Assembly: GCA_964251675.1 (NCBI GenBank)
Contig: CAXUKS010000014.1
Span: forward strand, 24,414-88,413
Reading direction: 5' to 3'
Length of the DNA stretch: 64,000 nt
Source: JANXMY01 sp964251675
GTDB lineage: Bacteria; Armatimonadota; Armatimonadia; Armatimonadales; Capsulimonadaceae
Shown: positions 36,364 through 44,513 of the stretch, piece after piece
Layout: each line of letters opens with the position of its first letter
Numbering within the stretch: the first letter of the stretch is position 1
The notes under the pieces: model-generated
Told to the model about the DNA's origin: nothing
The model's input: only the letters and a program-made list of their open reading frames with translations
The model's database searches: none
Made by a program: the position numbers and the translations under genes

Positions 36364-36613
36364 ACAGCGGGTGCGTAACATCAGATATTAATTGCGGTTC
36401 CCCCACTATTGAGGGTGAGGGGGCCATCTGGCAAGCCATCAGGTCTTCGGGGGCCAATCCCTTGTATTCCGACAGGATTTCGGCCTGCGTCACGCCATGC
36501 GCCAGCAGGTTCAGGATAAACTCCACGCTCAGGCGCGTCCCGCGTACCGTCGGCTTGCCAGAAAGAACGCCGGGCCGCGAGGTAATCCGGGCGATTAGAT
36601 TTTGATCGGTCAT
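36353..36613 (-). CDS. DUF433 family antitoxin with a repeat-derived tail
   Basis: 86 aa. Residues 1-60 are a normal DUF433 domain (TSRPGVLSGKPTVRGTRLSV, LLAHGVTQAEILSEYKGL, PEDLMA), the VapB45-like winged-helix antitoxin type. The usual final helix (ALAYAA...) is replaced by about 26 residues encoded by two repeat elements: a half CCCCAATTCTGGGG-type unit at 36394-36426 and R4, which supplies the stop. No DUF5615/PIN toxin gene, its usual partner, is present. Confidence 0.75.
   Translation of the reverse strand: MTDQNLIARITSRPGVLSGKPTVRGTRLSVEFILNLLAHGVTQAEILSEYKGLAPEDLMACQMAPSPSIVGEPQLISDVTHPLSPE
36394..36426. repeat. Half unit of the CCCCAATTCTGGGG family (D)
   Basis: The sequence cggttcccccactattgagg... 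with a trailing G-tract resembles right arms of the elements at 26731 and 38648. It lies inside the 3' end of the DUF433 reading frame. Confidence 0.6.
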
Positions 36614-36916
36614 TTCGTTTTTGCTCTTTCCCGTAGCAGTTTAGAACCAAAGGAAGGCTTTGTATCAGCTTGCCTTTTTGGAATGAGGGCTTTGATAAAA
36701 AGGGGCCGGGTCTCTTTCCCAAACTGTGCCTACACGCCAGTGCAAGGTGCTTCCCCAGAACTTGCCCTGCTGAGTGATACGCTGAGACGAACGCCGCCAG
36801 CGGCTCATAAAGCACTGATAACGCTGGAAGCCCATTCCCAGTCTCTCATTGCGTGAACGGGGACGGCGGTACTGGCTATGAATATGATGAAGACGCCTCA
36901 TACAACTTCCAGCCGT
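36614..36916. other. Non-coding stretch between the DUF433 gene and argS
   Basis: 303 bp. Short frames on both strands show no family resemblance and atypical composition. No promoter, hairpin or repeat stands out. Confidence 0.4.
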
Positions 36917-38626
36917 TTACATCCGCTCGGGGGCGGAGACGCCTAAGAGGCCCAGGGCGTTTTTGAGGACGATGCGGGTGGCGTTGACCAGCACCAGACG
37001 CGCTTTGAGTGTTTCGGGGTCATCGCAGACGACGCGCAGGGCGGGGGCGCGGTTCCCGGCGTCGTAGAAGCCGTGGAACAGGGCGGCGAGGTCACGGACG
37101 TACTGCGTCAGGCGGTGCGGGGCGTATTCGGCGGCGGCCAGCGCGATTTCGCCAGGCAGGTCGCCCAGTTTTTTGATCAGGTCGGTTTCGGTCTCCTCGG
37201 TCAAGAGGGTCAGGTTGGCATCAGCGGGCGCGGGGACCGACACGCCTTTTTCGGACTGGGCTTTGTCGATGGCCTGCACGATGCGGGCGTGGGCGTACTG
37301 CACGTAAAAGACCGGGTTGTCCCGCTCGGTCTTGCGGGCGAGGTCAATGTCGATGTCCAGCGCGGAGTGCGGTGAGCGCATCAGGAAAAAGAACCGGGCG
37401 GAGTCTTTGCCGATTTCGTCAATCAGGTCCGCTTTTAATTCTAAGATATTGCCCTTGCGCTTGGACGACAGCACAGCCTCGCCGTTTTTGATGATGCTGA
37501 CAAGCTGGTACAGCAGGATTTCGAGACGCGCCGGGTCGTAGCCGAGGGCTTCCACGCTCGCTTTGGTGCGAGCGACATAACCTGCGTGATCGGCCCCCCA
37601 GACGTTGAGAGCCTTGTCGAAGCCCCGATCCAGCTTGTCTTTGGAATAGGCCAGGTCGCCGGTCATATAGGTGGGCGTGCCGTCGGAGCGCAGCAGCACC
37701 CGGTCTTTGTCGTCGCCGAATTTGGTGGACTGGAACCAGAGCGCCCCGTCTTTGTCATAGGTGTCGCCGCGCCGGGTCAGCTCGTCAATGGCGCGGGAGA
37801 CACGCCCGTCGGCGTGCAGGGTCGCCTCGCTGAACCACGTATCAAAATGGACGCCAAAGGCTTCCAGATCGGCTTTCTGCTGGGCGATCATGCCCTGTTC
37901 GGACAAATCGCGGAACTGGCGCGTCGTGGCCGGGTCGTCAATATCGGCGTTCTCGAAGGCGTTCCCGTGGGTCTCTAAAACGGCGCGGGCGACATCGGCG
38001 ACATATTCGCCCCGGTACATATCTTCCCACTCTTCGCCGGGATAGCCCAGAAGCTCCCGGTAGCGGAAAAAGACAGACTTGCCGAAGTGGTTCATCTGCA
38101 CCGAGTTCAGCGCGTCGTTGATGTAGTACTCGCGGGACACCCGCCAGCCGGTCGCGGCCAGCAGCGACGAGAGCGTGTCGCCAATGGCGGCGTTGCGCCC
38201 GCCTGCAACGGTCACGGGGCCGTTCGGGTTGACCGAAACAAACTCGACCACGATGCTTTTGCCGGCGTTCGCGTCCGTCTGCCCGAATGCCTCCCCTTCC
38301 GTGGTCACCTGTGCCAGGATGTCGCCCAGCCAGCCGGGCCGCAGGCGCAGGTTCAGGAAGCCCGGCCCGGCAATTTCGACACCCTGAATGAGCGTGTCAT
38401 CGCCGATAGGCAGGTGGCTGACGATTTTCGCGGCCACGTCACGCGGGGGCATCCCGGCGCTTTTGGCGAGGGCCAGCGCGACGCCGGTGGCCCAGTCGCC
38501 GTGGGCACGGTTTTTAGGCATTTCCAGCGTGATGGTCGGCGCGGCGACGCCATCCGGCAGGTCCCCGGCGGCTTTGGCATCGGTGAGAGCTTGTTCGATG
38601 AGTTGTGAGAGCTGCTGTTTAATCAT
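36917..38626 (-). CDS. argS: Arginyl-tRNA synthetase with a degenerate HIGH motif
   Basis: 569 aa, usual length. Arg_tRNA_synt_N domain at 1-95, catalytic core from ~115, DALR anticodon domain from ~450 (YAHARIVQAID ... YVRDLAALFHGFYD). Core motifs are clear: VEFVSVNPNGP, then REYYINDALNSVQM, WGADHAGYV and SSKRKGN (KMSKS equivalent, near 388). The HIGH tetrad, HVGH or HIGH in most ArgRS, reads VAGG here (NPNGPVTVAGGRNAAIGD, near 136). As the cell needs ArgRS and the rest is intact, it is presumably active or a second copy exists. Likely a lineage-specific variant. Confidence 0.93.
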   Translation of the reverse strand: MIKQQLSQLIEQALTDAKAAGDLPDGVAAPTITLEMPKNRAHGDWATGVALALAKSAGMPPRDVAAKIVSHLPIGDDTLIQGVEIAGPGFLNLRLRPGWLGDILAQVTTEGEAFGQTDANAGKSIVVEFVSVNPNGPVTVAGGRNAAIGDTLSSLLAATGWRVSREYYINDALNSVQMNHFGKSVFFRYRELLGYPGEEWEDMYRGEYVADVARAVLETHGNAFENADIDDPATTRQFRDLSEQGMIAQQKADLEAFGVHFDTWFSEATLHADGRVSRAIDELTRRGDTYDKDGALWFQSTKFGDDKDRVLLRSDGTPTYMTGDLAYSKDKLDRGFDKALNVWGADHAGYVARTKASVEALGYDPARLEILLYQLVSIIKNGEAVLSSKRKGNILELKADLIDEIGKDSARFFFLMRSPHSALDIDIDLARKTERDNPVFYVQYAHARIVQAIDKAQSEKGVSVPAPADANLTLLTEETETDLIKKLGDLPGEIALAAAEYAPHRLTQYVRDLAALFHGFYDAGNRAPALRVVCDDPETLKARLVLVNATRIVLKNALGLLGVSAPERM

Positions 38627-38647
38627 AAGTGTTATGTAAGTCAGGCT

Positions 38648-38744
38648 GGAGGCCCCCTAGCCCCAATTCTAGGGAGCCAGAGAATAAGGAAGGGCCATTC
38701 TTGTCTTTATCCGGTTCCCCCAGAATTGGGGGCTAGGGGGCCTC
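38648..38744. repeat. Palindromic element, CCCCAATTCTGGGG family (C)
   Basis: Left arm ggccccctagccccaattct... at 38651; right arm ggttcccccagaattgggg... at 38713, ending exactly at the base before the TGA stop (38745) of the DUF1385 gene. Fills the gap to argS. Confidence 0.8.
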
Positions 38745-39722
38745 TCATCCCATCCAGGTCAAAAGAGTCGGCCAGCGTTGGGCCAGCAGGGTCAGCAGGC
38801 CAATGACCGCCCCGTAGCCCAGCAGAACCGGAAGGAAGCCCAGCGCCCAGGCGCGGCGGAATGCAAAAAAGCGGCCATTGCCCGAAAGCAGGCGGGCCTC
38901 CCGGCGGGAAAGCACCTGCTCGGCGGCGAAAATCGCGCCGCGTATCTGCGCGTCCGTCGCCGGGCGTGTGGCGAAATGCTCCTGTACCCAGCCGCCCAGA
39001 CGACGCCAGTACATGAGTGTGGGCGGCGCGGCCACAAGCAGCGACAGCGTGACGGTCTCGCTCAGGCCAAAGCCACCCGACTGACACGCACAGAACACAG
39101 CCAGAAAGACAAAGTGAAACAGCGTCCAGCCCGCAAAGATGTTCGTGCCGCAGCGCGGATGCACACGCGGCATCGCCTGGATATTCGGCACGGTCAGCGG
39201 CAGGCTGCGCTCGATACACTGCACGGTCTGATGCTCGGCGGCGTGCGTGCCGGACAGCGGCAGCAGGCGCAGAAAGACAAACACCAGCGGCAGGGGCAGC
39301 CAGGCCGTCGCCGAAGACAGCCATTGCCGCAGGCCCGGCGGGGCGGACGCCGCCCAGTGCGTCAGCCCCGGCAGGCGCGGCGCAGCGAATTGGAGCAGGG
39401 CAAATAAAATCGCCTGCGCCAGCAGGGCTAGACTGCACAGCAGAGCGCCCGCCAGCATCAGCCCCCACGCGCTTGCCCCGCCGCCCGACACCCCATCATG
39501 CAGGTACACCCCGAGAGGCGTCGCCATGCCCCCGAGCCGAGGCGGTGGCAGAGGCTCGGGCCGCGTCAGCACCGCCAGCGTTTCGCCAGTGTAGGGGTCC
39601 CGAATCGGCAGACCGGAGCCGGGGGCCGAGCGCAAGGCGTCCAGCGCCGCCCGCAGCGTGTCTTCGCCAGGCAGACTTTCAGCGGGCAGGGGTTCAAAAA
39701 TAGGAGGCGGCGCGTCGCTCAC
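38745..39722 (-). CDS. DUF1385 (YqhQ-like) membrane protein
   Basis: 325 aa from a GTG at 39722 (GAGG about 8 nt upstream; promoter at 39754-39782). Residues ~175-215 hold the DUF1385 signature: HAAEHQTVQCIE, then RVHPRCGTNI, with conserved His, Glu and Cys that look metal-binding. Five to six transmembrane segments flank it. Function of the family is unknown; Bacillus YqhQ has been linked to protein export. An N-terminal cytoplasmic stretch of ~75 residues (DPYTGETLAVL) is unusual. Confidence 0.82.
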   Translation of the reverse strand: MSDAPPPIFEPLPAESLPGEDTLRAALDALRSAPGSGLPIRDPYTGETLAVLTRPEPLPPPRLGGMATPLGVYLHDGVSGGGASAWGLMLAGALLCSLALLAQAILFALLQFAAPRLPGLTHWAASAPPGLRQWLSSATAWLPLPLVFVFLRLLPLSGTHAAEHQTVQCIERSLPLTVPNIQAMPRVHPRCGTNIFAGWTLFHFVFLAVFCACQSGGFGLSETVTLSLLVAAPPTLMYWRRLGGWVQEHFATRPATDAQIRGAIFAAEQVLSRREARLLSGNGRFFAFRRAWALGFLPVLLGYGAVIGLLTLLAQRWPTLLTWMG

Positions 39723-39753
39723 TGTCTGTCCTCTTCTATGGCCTGTCTTTAAG

Positions 39754-39782
39754 AGTGTACCAAAGTGCCGGAAAAAAGTCAA
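39754..39782 (-). promoter_or_regulatory. Sigma-70-type promoter for the DUF1385 gene
   Basis: On the minus strand TTGACT, 17-bp spacer, TACACT, about 30 nt before the GTG start. Confidence 0.7.
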
Positions 39783-39908
39783 TTCGGCAGGTTTGAGAAC
39801 AAGAGATGTGAGTCTGTATCCATCATCCGATTGGCCGCCCGAAGCGCCTTCCAGCGAGGAGTTTTAACCGGTCGCACCCCGCGCCGGTATTTACCGGCAA
39901 AATTACTC

Positions 39909-39935
39909 TAAAGAACCAGCGCGGACTGCCTATAA
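39909..39935 (+). promoter_or_regulatory. Sigma-28 (FliA) promoter of the flagellin gene
   Basis: TAAA, exactly 15 bp, then GCCTATAA; the consensus is TAAA-N15-GCCGATAA. It lies 99 nt before the flagellin ATG. A hairpin gccggtatttaccggc precedes it at 39884. Confidence 0.85.
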
Positions 39936-40034
39936 TAGAAGTGTCCTCGGAAAGCCGGTCGGACACCGCGGCAGGATGCCGATTACAGTGCGCTTTTCCC
40001 GGATACAACCGGAAGGCGTCAAGGAAGAAAATTC

Positions 40035-41213
40035 ATGTCCACTCGTATCAACACTAACACGACCGCCTTCGAAGCGGCCCGCAACCTGAGCATCAACAGC
40101 GATGCCGTTTCCAAGAACATTGAGCGGCTGTCTTCGGGCCTCCGCATCAACTCGGCGTCGGACGATGCTTCTGGCTTGGTCATCTCGGAGAGCCTGCGTG
40201 CCCAGTCTGCTGGTCTCACCCAGGCCAGCCGCAACACCAACGATGCTATTAACGTCGTGAAAACGGCGGAAGGCGCTCTGAACGAAGTCCATACTCTGCT
40301 CATCAATATCCGCCAGCTCGTCGTCCACGCCGCCAACGTCGGCGCGAACGACGCCACAGCGGCGCAGGCTGACAAAGACGCGGTCGCTCAGGCGGTTTCC
40401 AGTATCGACCGGATTGCCAGCACGACCCAGTTCAACCACAAAAACCTGCTGGATGGCTCGGCCACCTCAGGCACCGTAACGGGCACGGACACCGTGAATT
40501 CGGCCACAGGCTTCAACGTCTCGGTCGGTACGGCGTCCACCACCCATGCGACCTCGGTTCCGAGCGGCGACATCACGTTTGATGCCGCAACTCAGAAGAT
40601 CACCATCGCCGGTGTCACCAGCGGCGCGGCGGTTGCCGGTGCAGGCGGTTCCTACAACTTCACGTTCGCAGCCAACACCGGCGGCGCACTGGACGGAACC
40701 GTCATCAACGTCAAGAGCCTGCCCAGCGCCAATGCCACTCTGGGCACTTACGCGGAGAAACAGGACACGACCGGCCAGGGCCTTCAGTTCCAGATCGGCG
40801 CGAATGCCGGCCAGACGTTCAACGTTGCCATCGGCAACTCCAGCTCCTCGGCTATCGGCGTAGTCGGCGGCAACGCCCTGTCTGCCCTTGCTACCAGCGG
40901 TGCGCTGAACCTCGGCGACACGACTGGTGCAGATCAGCAGCTGGCCCTGGCCGTTGTGGACAAAGCCATCGCGGACATCTCGGCCACCCGCGAGAAACTA
41001 GGAAGCGCTCAGAGCAACGTTCTGGAAACGAACGTTCGCAGCCTGGCCGTCGCCCAGCAGAACACGGATGCCTCGGAATCGACGATCCGCGACACGGACC
41101 TGTCCTCGGAGATTGTCAACTTCACCAAGAACCAGATTTTGGTGCAGGCGGGAACCAGCGCATTGGCTCAGGCCAATCAGGCTCCCCAGGCTATCCTCAA
41201 GCTGCTCCAGTAA
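40035..41213 (+). CDS. fliC: Flagellin
   Basis: 392 aa. Conserved D0/D1 N-terminus (residues 1-~145: SKNIERLSSGLRINSASDDA, SRNTNDAINVVKTAEGALNE) and C-terminus (from ~300: SATREKLGSAQSNV, STIRDTDLSSEIVNFTKNQI, AQANQAPQAILKLL). Between them lies a Gly/Ser/Thr-rich variable domain of about 150 residues, devoid of Cys. AAGGAAG lies 7 nt before the ATG. Sigma-28 promoter upstream and strong terminator downstream make this a monocistronic late flagellar gene; no other flagellar gene is in the window. Confidence 0.96.
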   Translation: MSTRINTNTTAFEAARNLSINSDAVSKNIERLSSGLRINSASDDASGLVISESLRAQSAGLTQASRNTNDAINVVKTAEGALNEVHTLLINIRQLVVHAANVGANDATAAQADKDAVAQAVSSIDRIASTTQFNHKNLLDGSATSGTVTGTDTVNSATGFNVSVGTASTTHATSVPSGDITFDAATQKITIAGVTSGAAVAGAGGSYNFTFAANTGGALDGTVINVKSLPSANATLGTYAEKQDTTGQGLQFQIGANAGQTFNVAIGNSSSSAIGVVGGNALSALATSGALNLGDTTGADQQLALAVVDKAIADISATREKLGSAQSNVLETNVRSLAVAQQNTDASESTIRDTDLSSEIVNFTKNQILVQAGTSALAQANQAPQAILKLLQ

Positions 41214-41248
41214 TTTCGGTTCATGCTCAGATGTACGCCTCCAAGCCA

Positions 41249-41281
41249 GCGGAGGCCGCTTCGGCGGCCTCCGCATTTTTG
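41249..41281 (+). terminator. Rho-independent terminator of the flagellin gene
   Basis: Perfect 10-bp stem gcggaggccg/cggcctccgc with a cttcgg loop, followed by attttt. Confidence 0.92.
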
Positions 41282-41298
41282 TGTCTCGGCTCGCTGTG

Positions 41299-42465
41299 CT
41301 ATCCCCGCCCGTAAGCCCGTCCTTTCCAGACATTGCCGCGCCTGGAAAGCCCGTGCCACGCCGAAGTCAGCGCAATGGCGGCGACCAGAGACCACGCCAA
41401 CGGATTAAGCAGGGCGTAGCCGCCCCCGTCGCGCCCGAACCGGGCCGTCAGCCCCAGCCGCACCCCCGCCAGCAAAATAAACGACAGCAGCGGCAGCCAC
41501 GCCCACCCCGCTCCGCTCCCCCACCCCCACGCCAGAAAGAATGGCGGCAGCACGAAGACATTCACCAGCAGAAACACAATCCACAGCAGCAGCAGCAGGT
41601 TTTTGGAGAACGCCGGAAATAAGTTCTTGGCAAACCCTGCCCAAATCTCCGGCAGGCCGTGATACATCCGCACCGCATAGGTGCGCGAGCCGTCGCCATA
41701 CCAGAGCGAGCGCCCGCACCGCTTGACGTGCTGGGCAAACTTCACATCTTCGGCAAGCTGCTGACGGACCGCCCGGTGCCCATCCACGGCAAAATAGGTT
41801 TCACGGGACAAAAACAAAAACGCCCCGTTCGCCGCCGCAAACCAGGCAAACGGCGTCGGACGGATCAGCCATGTCGGCAGAAATGCAAAGATGACATAGT
41901 ATTGCAGCGGGATAATCAGTTTCTCCCAAAAGCCTTCGGCCCGCAGGTCCGGCACGAGAGAGACGACATCCGCCTGCGCCTCCTGCTTTGCGCCGAGGGC
42001 CAGCAGCAGAGCATCGGGGGCGAACGTGCAGTCGGCATCGGTCAGCAGCAGCAGCTCGCCTTTGGCGGCCTGCGCCATCTGCCAGCAGGCCCAGGGCTTG
42101 CCGTACCAATCCGCAGGCAGCTCCGCGCCAATCAGCACCCGCAGGCGCGGGTCCCGGTCGCGCAGGCGGCACAAAATGGCGTAAGTGTCATCGTCGGAGC
42201 GGTCGTCCAGGACAATCACCTCAAACCGGGGATAATTCAGGGCCAGCAGCGACCGGACGCAGGCTTCAATGCCAGCCTCCTCATTGCGGGCGGGAACCAG
42301 AACAGACACCAGCGGCAGGTCATCCGGGCCGTCGGTGGCTGGCAGCAGGGCACGGGGCTTGCGAAACAGCAGAAAGTTCAGCACGGCGGTTCCCGTCCAC
42401 GCCAGGGCAAACAGGGCAACGGCGAGCTGATACAAAGTCATTGGAGATGGGAGAAGAAACGGCAT
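41299..42465 (-). CDS. Family 2 glycosyltransferase, membrane-bound
   Basis: 388 aa from the ATG at 42465 (alternative 42441). One N-terminal transmembrane helix, then the GT-A core: PLVSVLVPARNEEAGIEACV, VIVLDDRSDDDT, TDADCTF near 142 (DxD metal site), and the acceptor-side QQLAEDVKFAQHVKRCGRSL with the ED pair. Three C-terminal membrane helices (from ~285). It resembles carotenoid and hopanoid/lipid glycosyltransferases of the CrtQ/CruC type. Divergent from a CrtC-like hydratase, which supports a role in carotenoid glycosylation; the substrate is inferred. A TATACT hexamer 9 nt before the ATG and no Shine-Dalgarno suggest a near-leaderless mRNA. Confidence 0.85.
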   Translation of the reverse strand: MPFLLPSPMTLYQLAVALFALAWTGTAVLNFLLFRKPRALLPATDGPDDLPLVSVLVPARNEEAGIEACVRSLLALNYPRFEVIVLDDRSDDDTYAILCRLRDRDPRLRVLIGAELPADWYGKPWACWQMAQAAKGELLLLTDADCTFAPDALLLALGAKQEAQADVVSLVPDLRAEGFWEKLIIPLQYYVIFAFLPTWLIRPTPFAWFAAANGAFLFLSRETYFAVDGHRAVRQQLAEDVKFAQHVKRCGRSLWYGDGSRTYAVRMYHGLPEIWAGFAKNLFPAFSKNLLLLLWIVFLLVNVFVLPPFFLAWGWGSGAGWAWLPLLSFILLAGVRLGLTARFGRDGGGYALLNPLAWSLVAAIALTSAWHGLSRRGNVWKGRAYGRG

Positions 42466-42474
42466 TGCACCGTG

Positions 42475-42480
42475 AGTATA
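42475..42480 (-). promoter_or_regulatory. -10 box close to the glycosyltransferase start
   Basis: Minus-strand TATACT, 9 nt before the ATG at 42465; transcripts would have a leader of 0-3 nt. Confidence 0.45.
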
Positions 42481-42623
42481 CCCAGCAGAACCCAGTATGA
42501 TAGATGGCAGGGGCTTTGCTGCATAACTGTTGTTGGGGGCTGTCCCAAGTGCCATTGCGTGTACCGGGCAATTATGAGCAGGCGATGGCTGGTTGGGATT
42601 TATGCAACAACGCCGATGGCAGG

Positions 42624-42629
42624 TATAAT
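42624..42629 (+). promoter_or_regulatory. -10 box for a leaderless CrtC-like transcript
   Basis: TATAAT followed by 6 nt and the ATG; there is no Shine-Dalgarno. The transcription start would fall on or next to the A of the start codon. Confidence 0.55.
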
Positions 42630-42635
42630 AAGTGT

Positions 42636-43664
42636 ATGCGTTTAATTCTGGACCCTGCCGAGGAAGCCGCGCACGCGGCGTGGCTGCAGCAGACGCCGGG
42701 GGCCTACGAATGGTGGTACTTTGATGCCCGCTCCGCCGACGGGCAGTGGGCGCTGGCCTGCATCTGGTTCCTCGGCAATCCCTTTTCTCCCTATTACGCC
42801 CAGGCGGCACGCGGAGAGGGCGGCGACCCGTTCGCGGCCCCTGCCCTCTTTTTTGCCCTCTACAAAGAAGGCCGTTTGCACGCTTACCATTTCAGCCAGT
42901 TCGAAAGCGGCGTTTCTGTCGGCGGCCCCCTGCCGACGTGCCTGCACTTTGGGCCAAACACGCTCTCGCTCGCCAATGGGCAGTGGCAGATGGCGCTGTC
43001 CGACGAGAACGCCAACGGGCGGCATCTGAAGGCCGCGCTGTCATTCACCGCGCCGCCGCTCCAAGCCGCCCCGGTTCAGAGCGACCAATTCGACGACACC
43101 CATTCCTGGCTGCCCGCCGCGCCCTCCTGCACAGTCACCGGGCAAATTACGCTGCGCGAGGCGCACAACCCCGGCGCGGAAACCATCGCGTTCACAGGAA
43201 CAGGCTACCATGACCACAACTGGGGACGGCTGCCGTTCGACGCCGCCATTCAGGACTGGTACTGGGCGCGGGCGGCTCTGGGCGGAACCCGCGCCGCCGT
43301 GCTGTACCATGTCCGCCCCAAAGGCGGCAAGGCCGCGCTCACGCATCTGCTGCTCTTTGAGAACGGCGAATTGCGCCGCCATGAAACCGACTGCCGGGTG
43401 ACACTGTCGCGCCGGGTCCTCAGCGGCCTCGGGGCGGTCTATGCCACGCGGCTGACGGCCTCGGCGGGCGATCTGCACGCAGAGTTCGTGCTGGAAGGGC
43501 GGCTGGACAGCGCCCCGTTTTATGTCCGTGCCCTGTGCCGGGCAACGGTGCGGGAGGAAAAGCGAGAGGAGCGGGGCCAGGGCATCGGCGAGTACCTCAG
43601 TCCCGGCATGATGGGCTGGCCTCTGGTGGCGTCAGCCATGAAGGCACGGATCGTGCGCCGATGA
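42636..43664 (+). CDS. Carotenoid 1,2-hydratase-like protein
   Basis: 342 aa from the ATG at 42636. The CrtC/AttH lipocalin-like fold is marked by GAYEWWYFDARSADG near residue 22 and GTGYHDHNWGRLP near 188, which are hallmark motifs of hydroxyneurosporene synthase (CrtC). CrtC adds water to the psi end of acyclic carotenoids, making the hydroxyl that a glycosyltransferase can then sugar-coat. No phytoene genes are nearby. The last bases overlap the deacetylase gene (ATGA), indicating coupled translation. Other AttH-type hydrolases share the fold, so the substrate is not certain. Confidence 0.8.
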   Translation: MRLILDPAEEAAHAAWLQQTPGAYEWWYFDARSADGQWALACIWFLGNPFSPYYAQAARGEGGDPFAAPALFFALYKEGRLHAYHFSQFESGVSVGGPLPTCLHFGPNTLSLANGQWQMALSDENANGRHLKAALSFTAPPLQAAPVQSDQFDDTHSWLPAAPSCTVTGQITLREAHNPGAETIAFTGTGYHDHNWGRLPFDAAIQDWYWARAALGGTRAAVLYHVRPKGGKAALTHLLLFENGELRRHETDCRVTLSRRVLSGLGAVYATRLTASAGDLHAEFVLEGRLDSAPFYVRALCRATVREEKREERGQGIGEYLSPGMMGWPLVASAMKARIVRR

Positions 43665-44473
43665 CGAAAATTCGCAGAAACCCGGTCTACGGAATTATTC
43701 TCTGGCGCACGCTGGAAGCCAGCGCCGCTGCGCAAACGTGTCACTGGCTTCTGGGCTGGCCGCTAACCGGGCCGCATGCGCTGGGGCTGTTTCTGACGCC
43801 GCTGCTGTGCGCTTATTTCGTGTTCGTTTTTGTCGCCCCGTGGTCCTGGGGCCTGCCGATTGTGACGCGCCTGCGGACACGCTCTCAAAAAGTCGTGCTG
43901 ACCTTTGATGACGGGCCGTCGCCCGAAGTCACACCGCTGGTTCTGGACGCCCTGCGCCGGGCCAATATCCGCGCCGTCTTTTTCGTGCTGGGCGAGGCCG
44001 TGGAGCGTCACCCCGCGCTGCTGCGTCAGATTATGGCCGACGGCCACCAGATCGGCATTCACGGCTACCACCATCAGCCTTTTGTGCGGCTCTGGCCCCG
44101 CGCCATACAAACAGAAGTAGAGAAGACGCGGGCCGCCATTTGCCGCGCCTGCCCGGAGGCGGGCCTAACCAACTGGGTGCGCCCGCCGCATGGCTTCAAG
44201 TCCCTGCGGCTGGTTTGGGTGGCTTTCAGGCAACACTGGCGGCTGGCGGCGTGGAGCCTCGATTCCCGCGACTACCGCGAGACCAACGCCGGGCGTGTCG
44301 CAGAAACCGTTTTAAGCGGCCTGCGCCCCGGCGCGGTGGTGCTGCTCCATGACGGCCCCCATCAAGCGGTCACGGCGGAGGCGCTGCCGCTGATTTTGGA
44401 GGGACTGTCGGCGCGAGGGTATGGGACGGCCCTCCTGCCCCCAACACTGGGAACAGAGGGGCAGCCCGGATAA
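43661..44473 (+). CDS. Polysaccharide deacetylase (NodB homology)
   Basis: 270 aa. Start overlaps the preceding stop in ATGA. N-terminal hydrophobic anchor (ALGLFLTPLLCAYFVFVFVA). NodB motifs: TFDDGPS near 81 (catalytic Asp pair), HGYHH near 132 (metal His), RPPHGF near 178, DSRDY, and LLHDGP near 228. CE4 enzymes remove N- or O-acetyl groups from sugars. Genetic coupling to the CrtC-like gene suggests it works on a glycolipid or glycosylated carotenoid, which is inference. Confidence 0.88.
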   Translation: MTKIRRNPVYGIILWRTLEASAAAQTCHWLLGWPLTGPHALGLFLTPLLCAYFVFVFVAPWSWGLPIVTRLRTRSQKVVLTFDDGPSPEVTPLVLDALRRANIRAVFFVLGEAVERHPALLRQIMADGHQIGIHGYHHQPFVRLWPRAIQTEVEKTRAAICRACPEAGLTNWVRPPHGFKSLRLVWVAFRQHWRLAAWSLDSRDYRETNAGRVAETVLSGLRPGAVVLLHDGPHQAVTAEALPLILEGLSARGYGTALLPPTLGTEGQPG

Positions 44474-44499
44474 GCCAGGCGATTTTGAGGCGTTTGGGG

Positions 44500-44505
44500 T
44501 ATGAT
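44500..44505 (+). promoter_or_regulatory. -10 box near the MFS gene start
   Basis: TATGAT, 8 nt, ATG; no Shine-Dalgarno. Same layout as the glycoside hydrolase gene at 58545, suggesting a leaderless mRNA. Confidence 0.45.
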
Positions 44506-44513
44506 TTGAAGAT

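Noticed and set aside
36665..36901. 78-codon minus-strand frame upstream of the DUF433 gene
   Set aside because: Arg/His/Ser-rich composition without family resemblance, no ribosome site.
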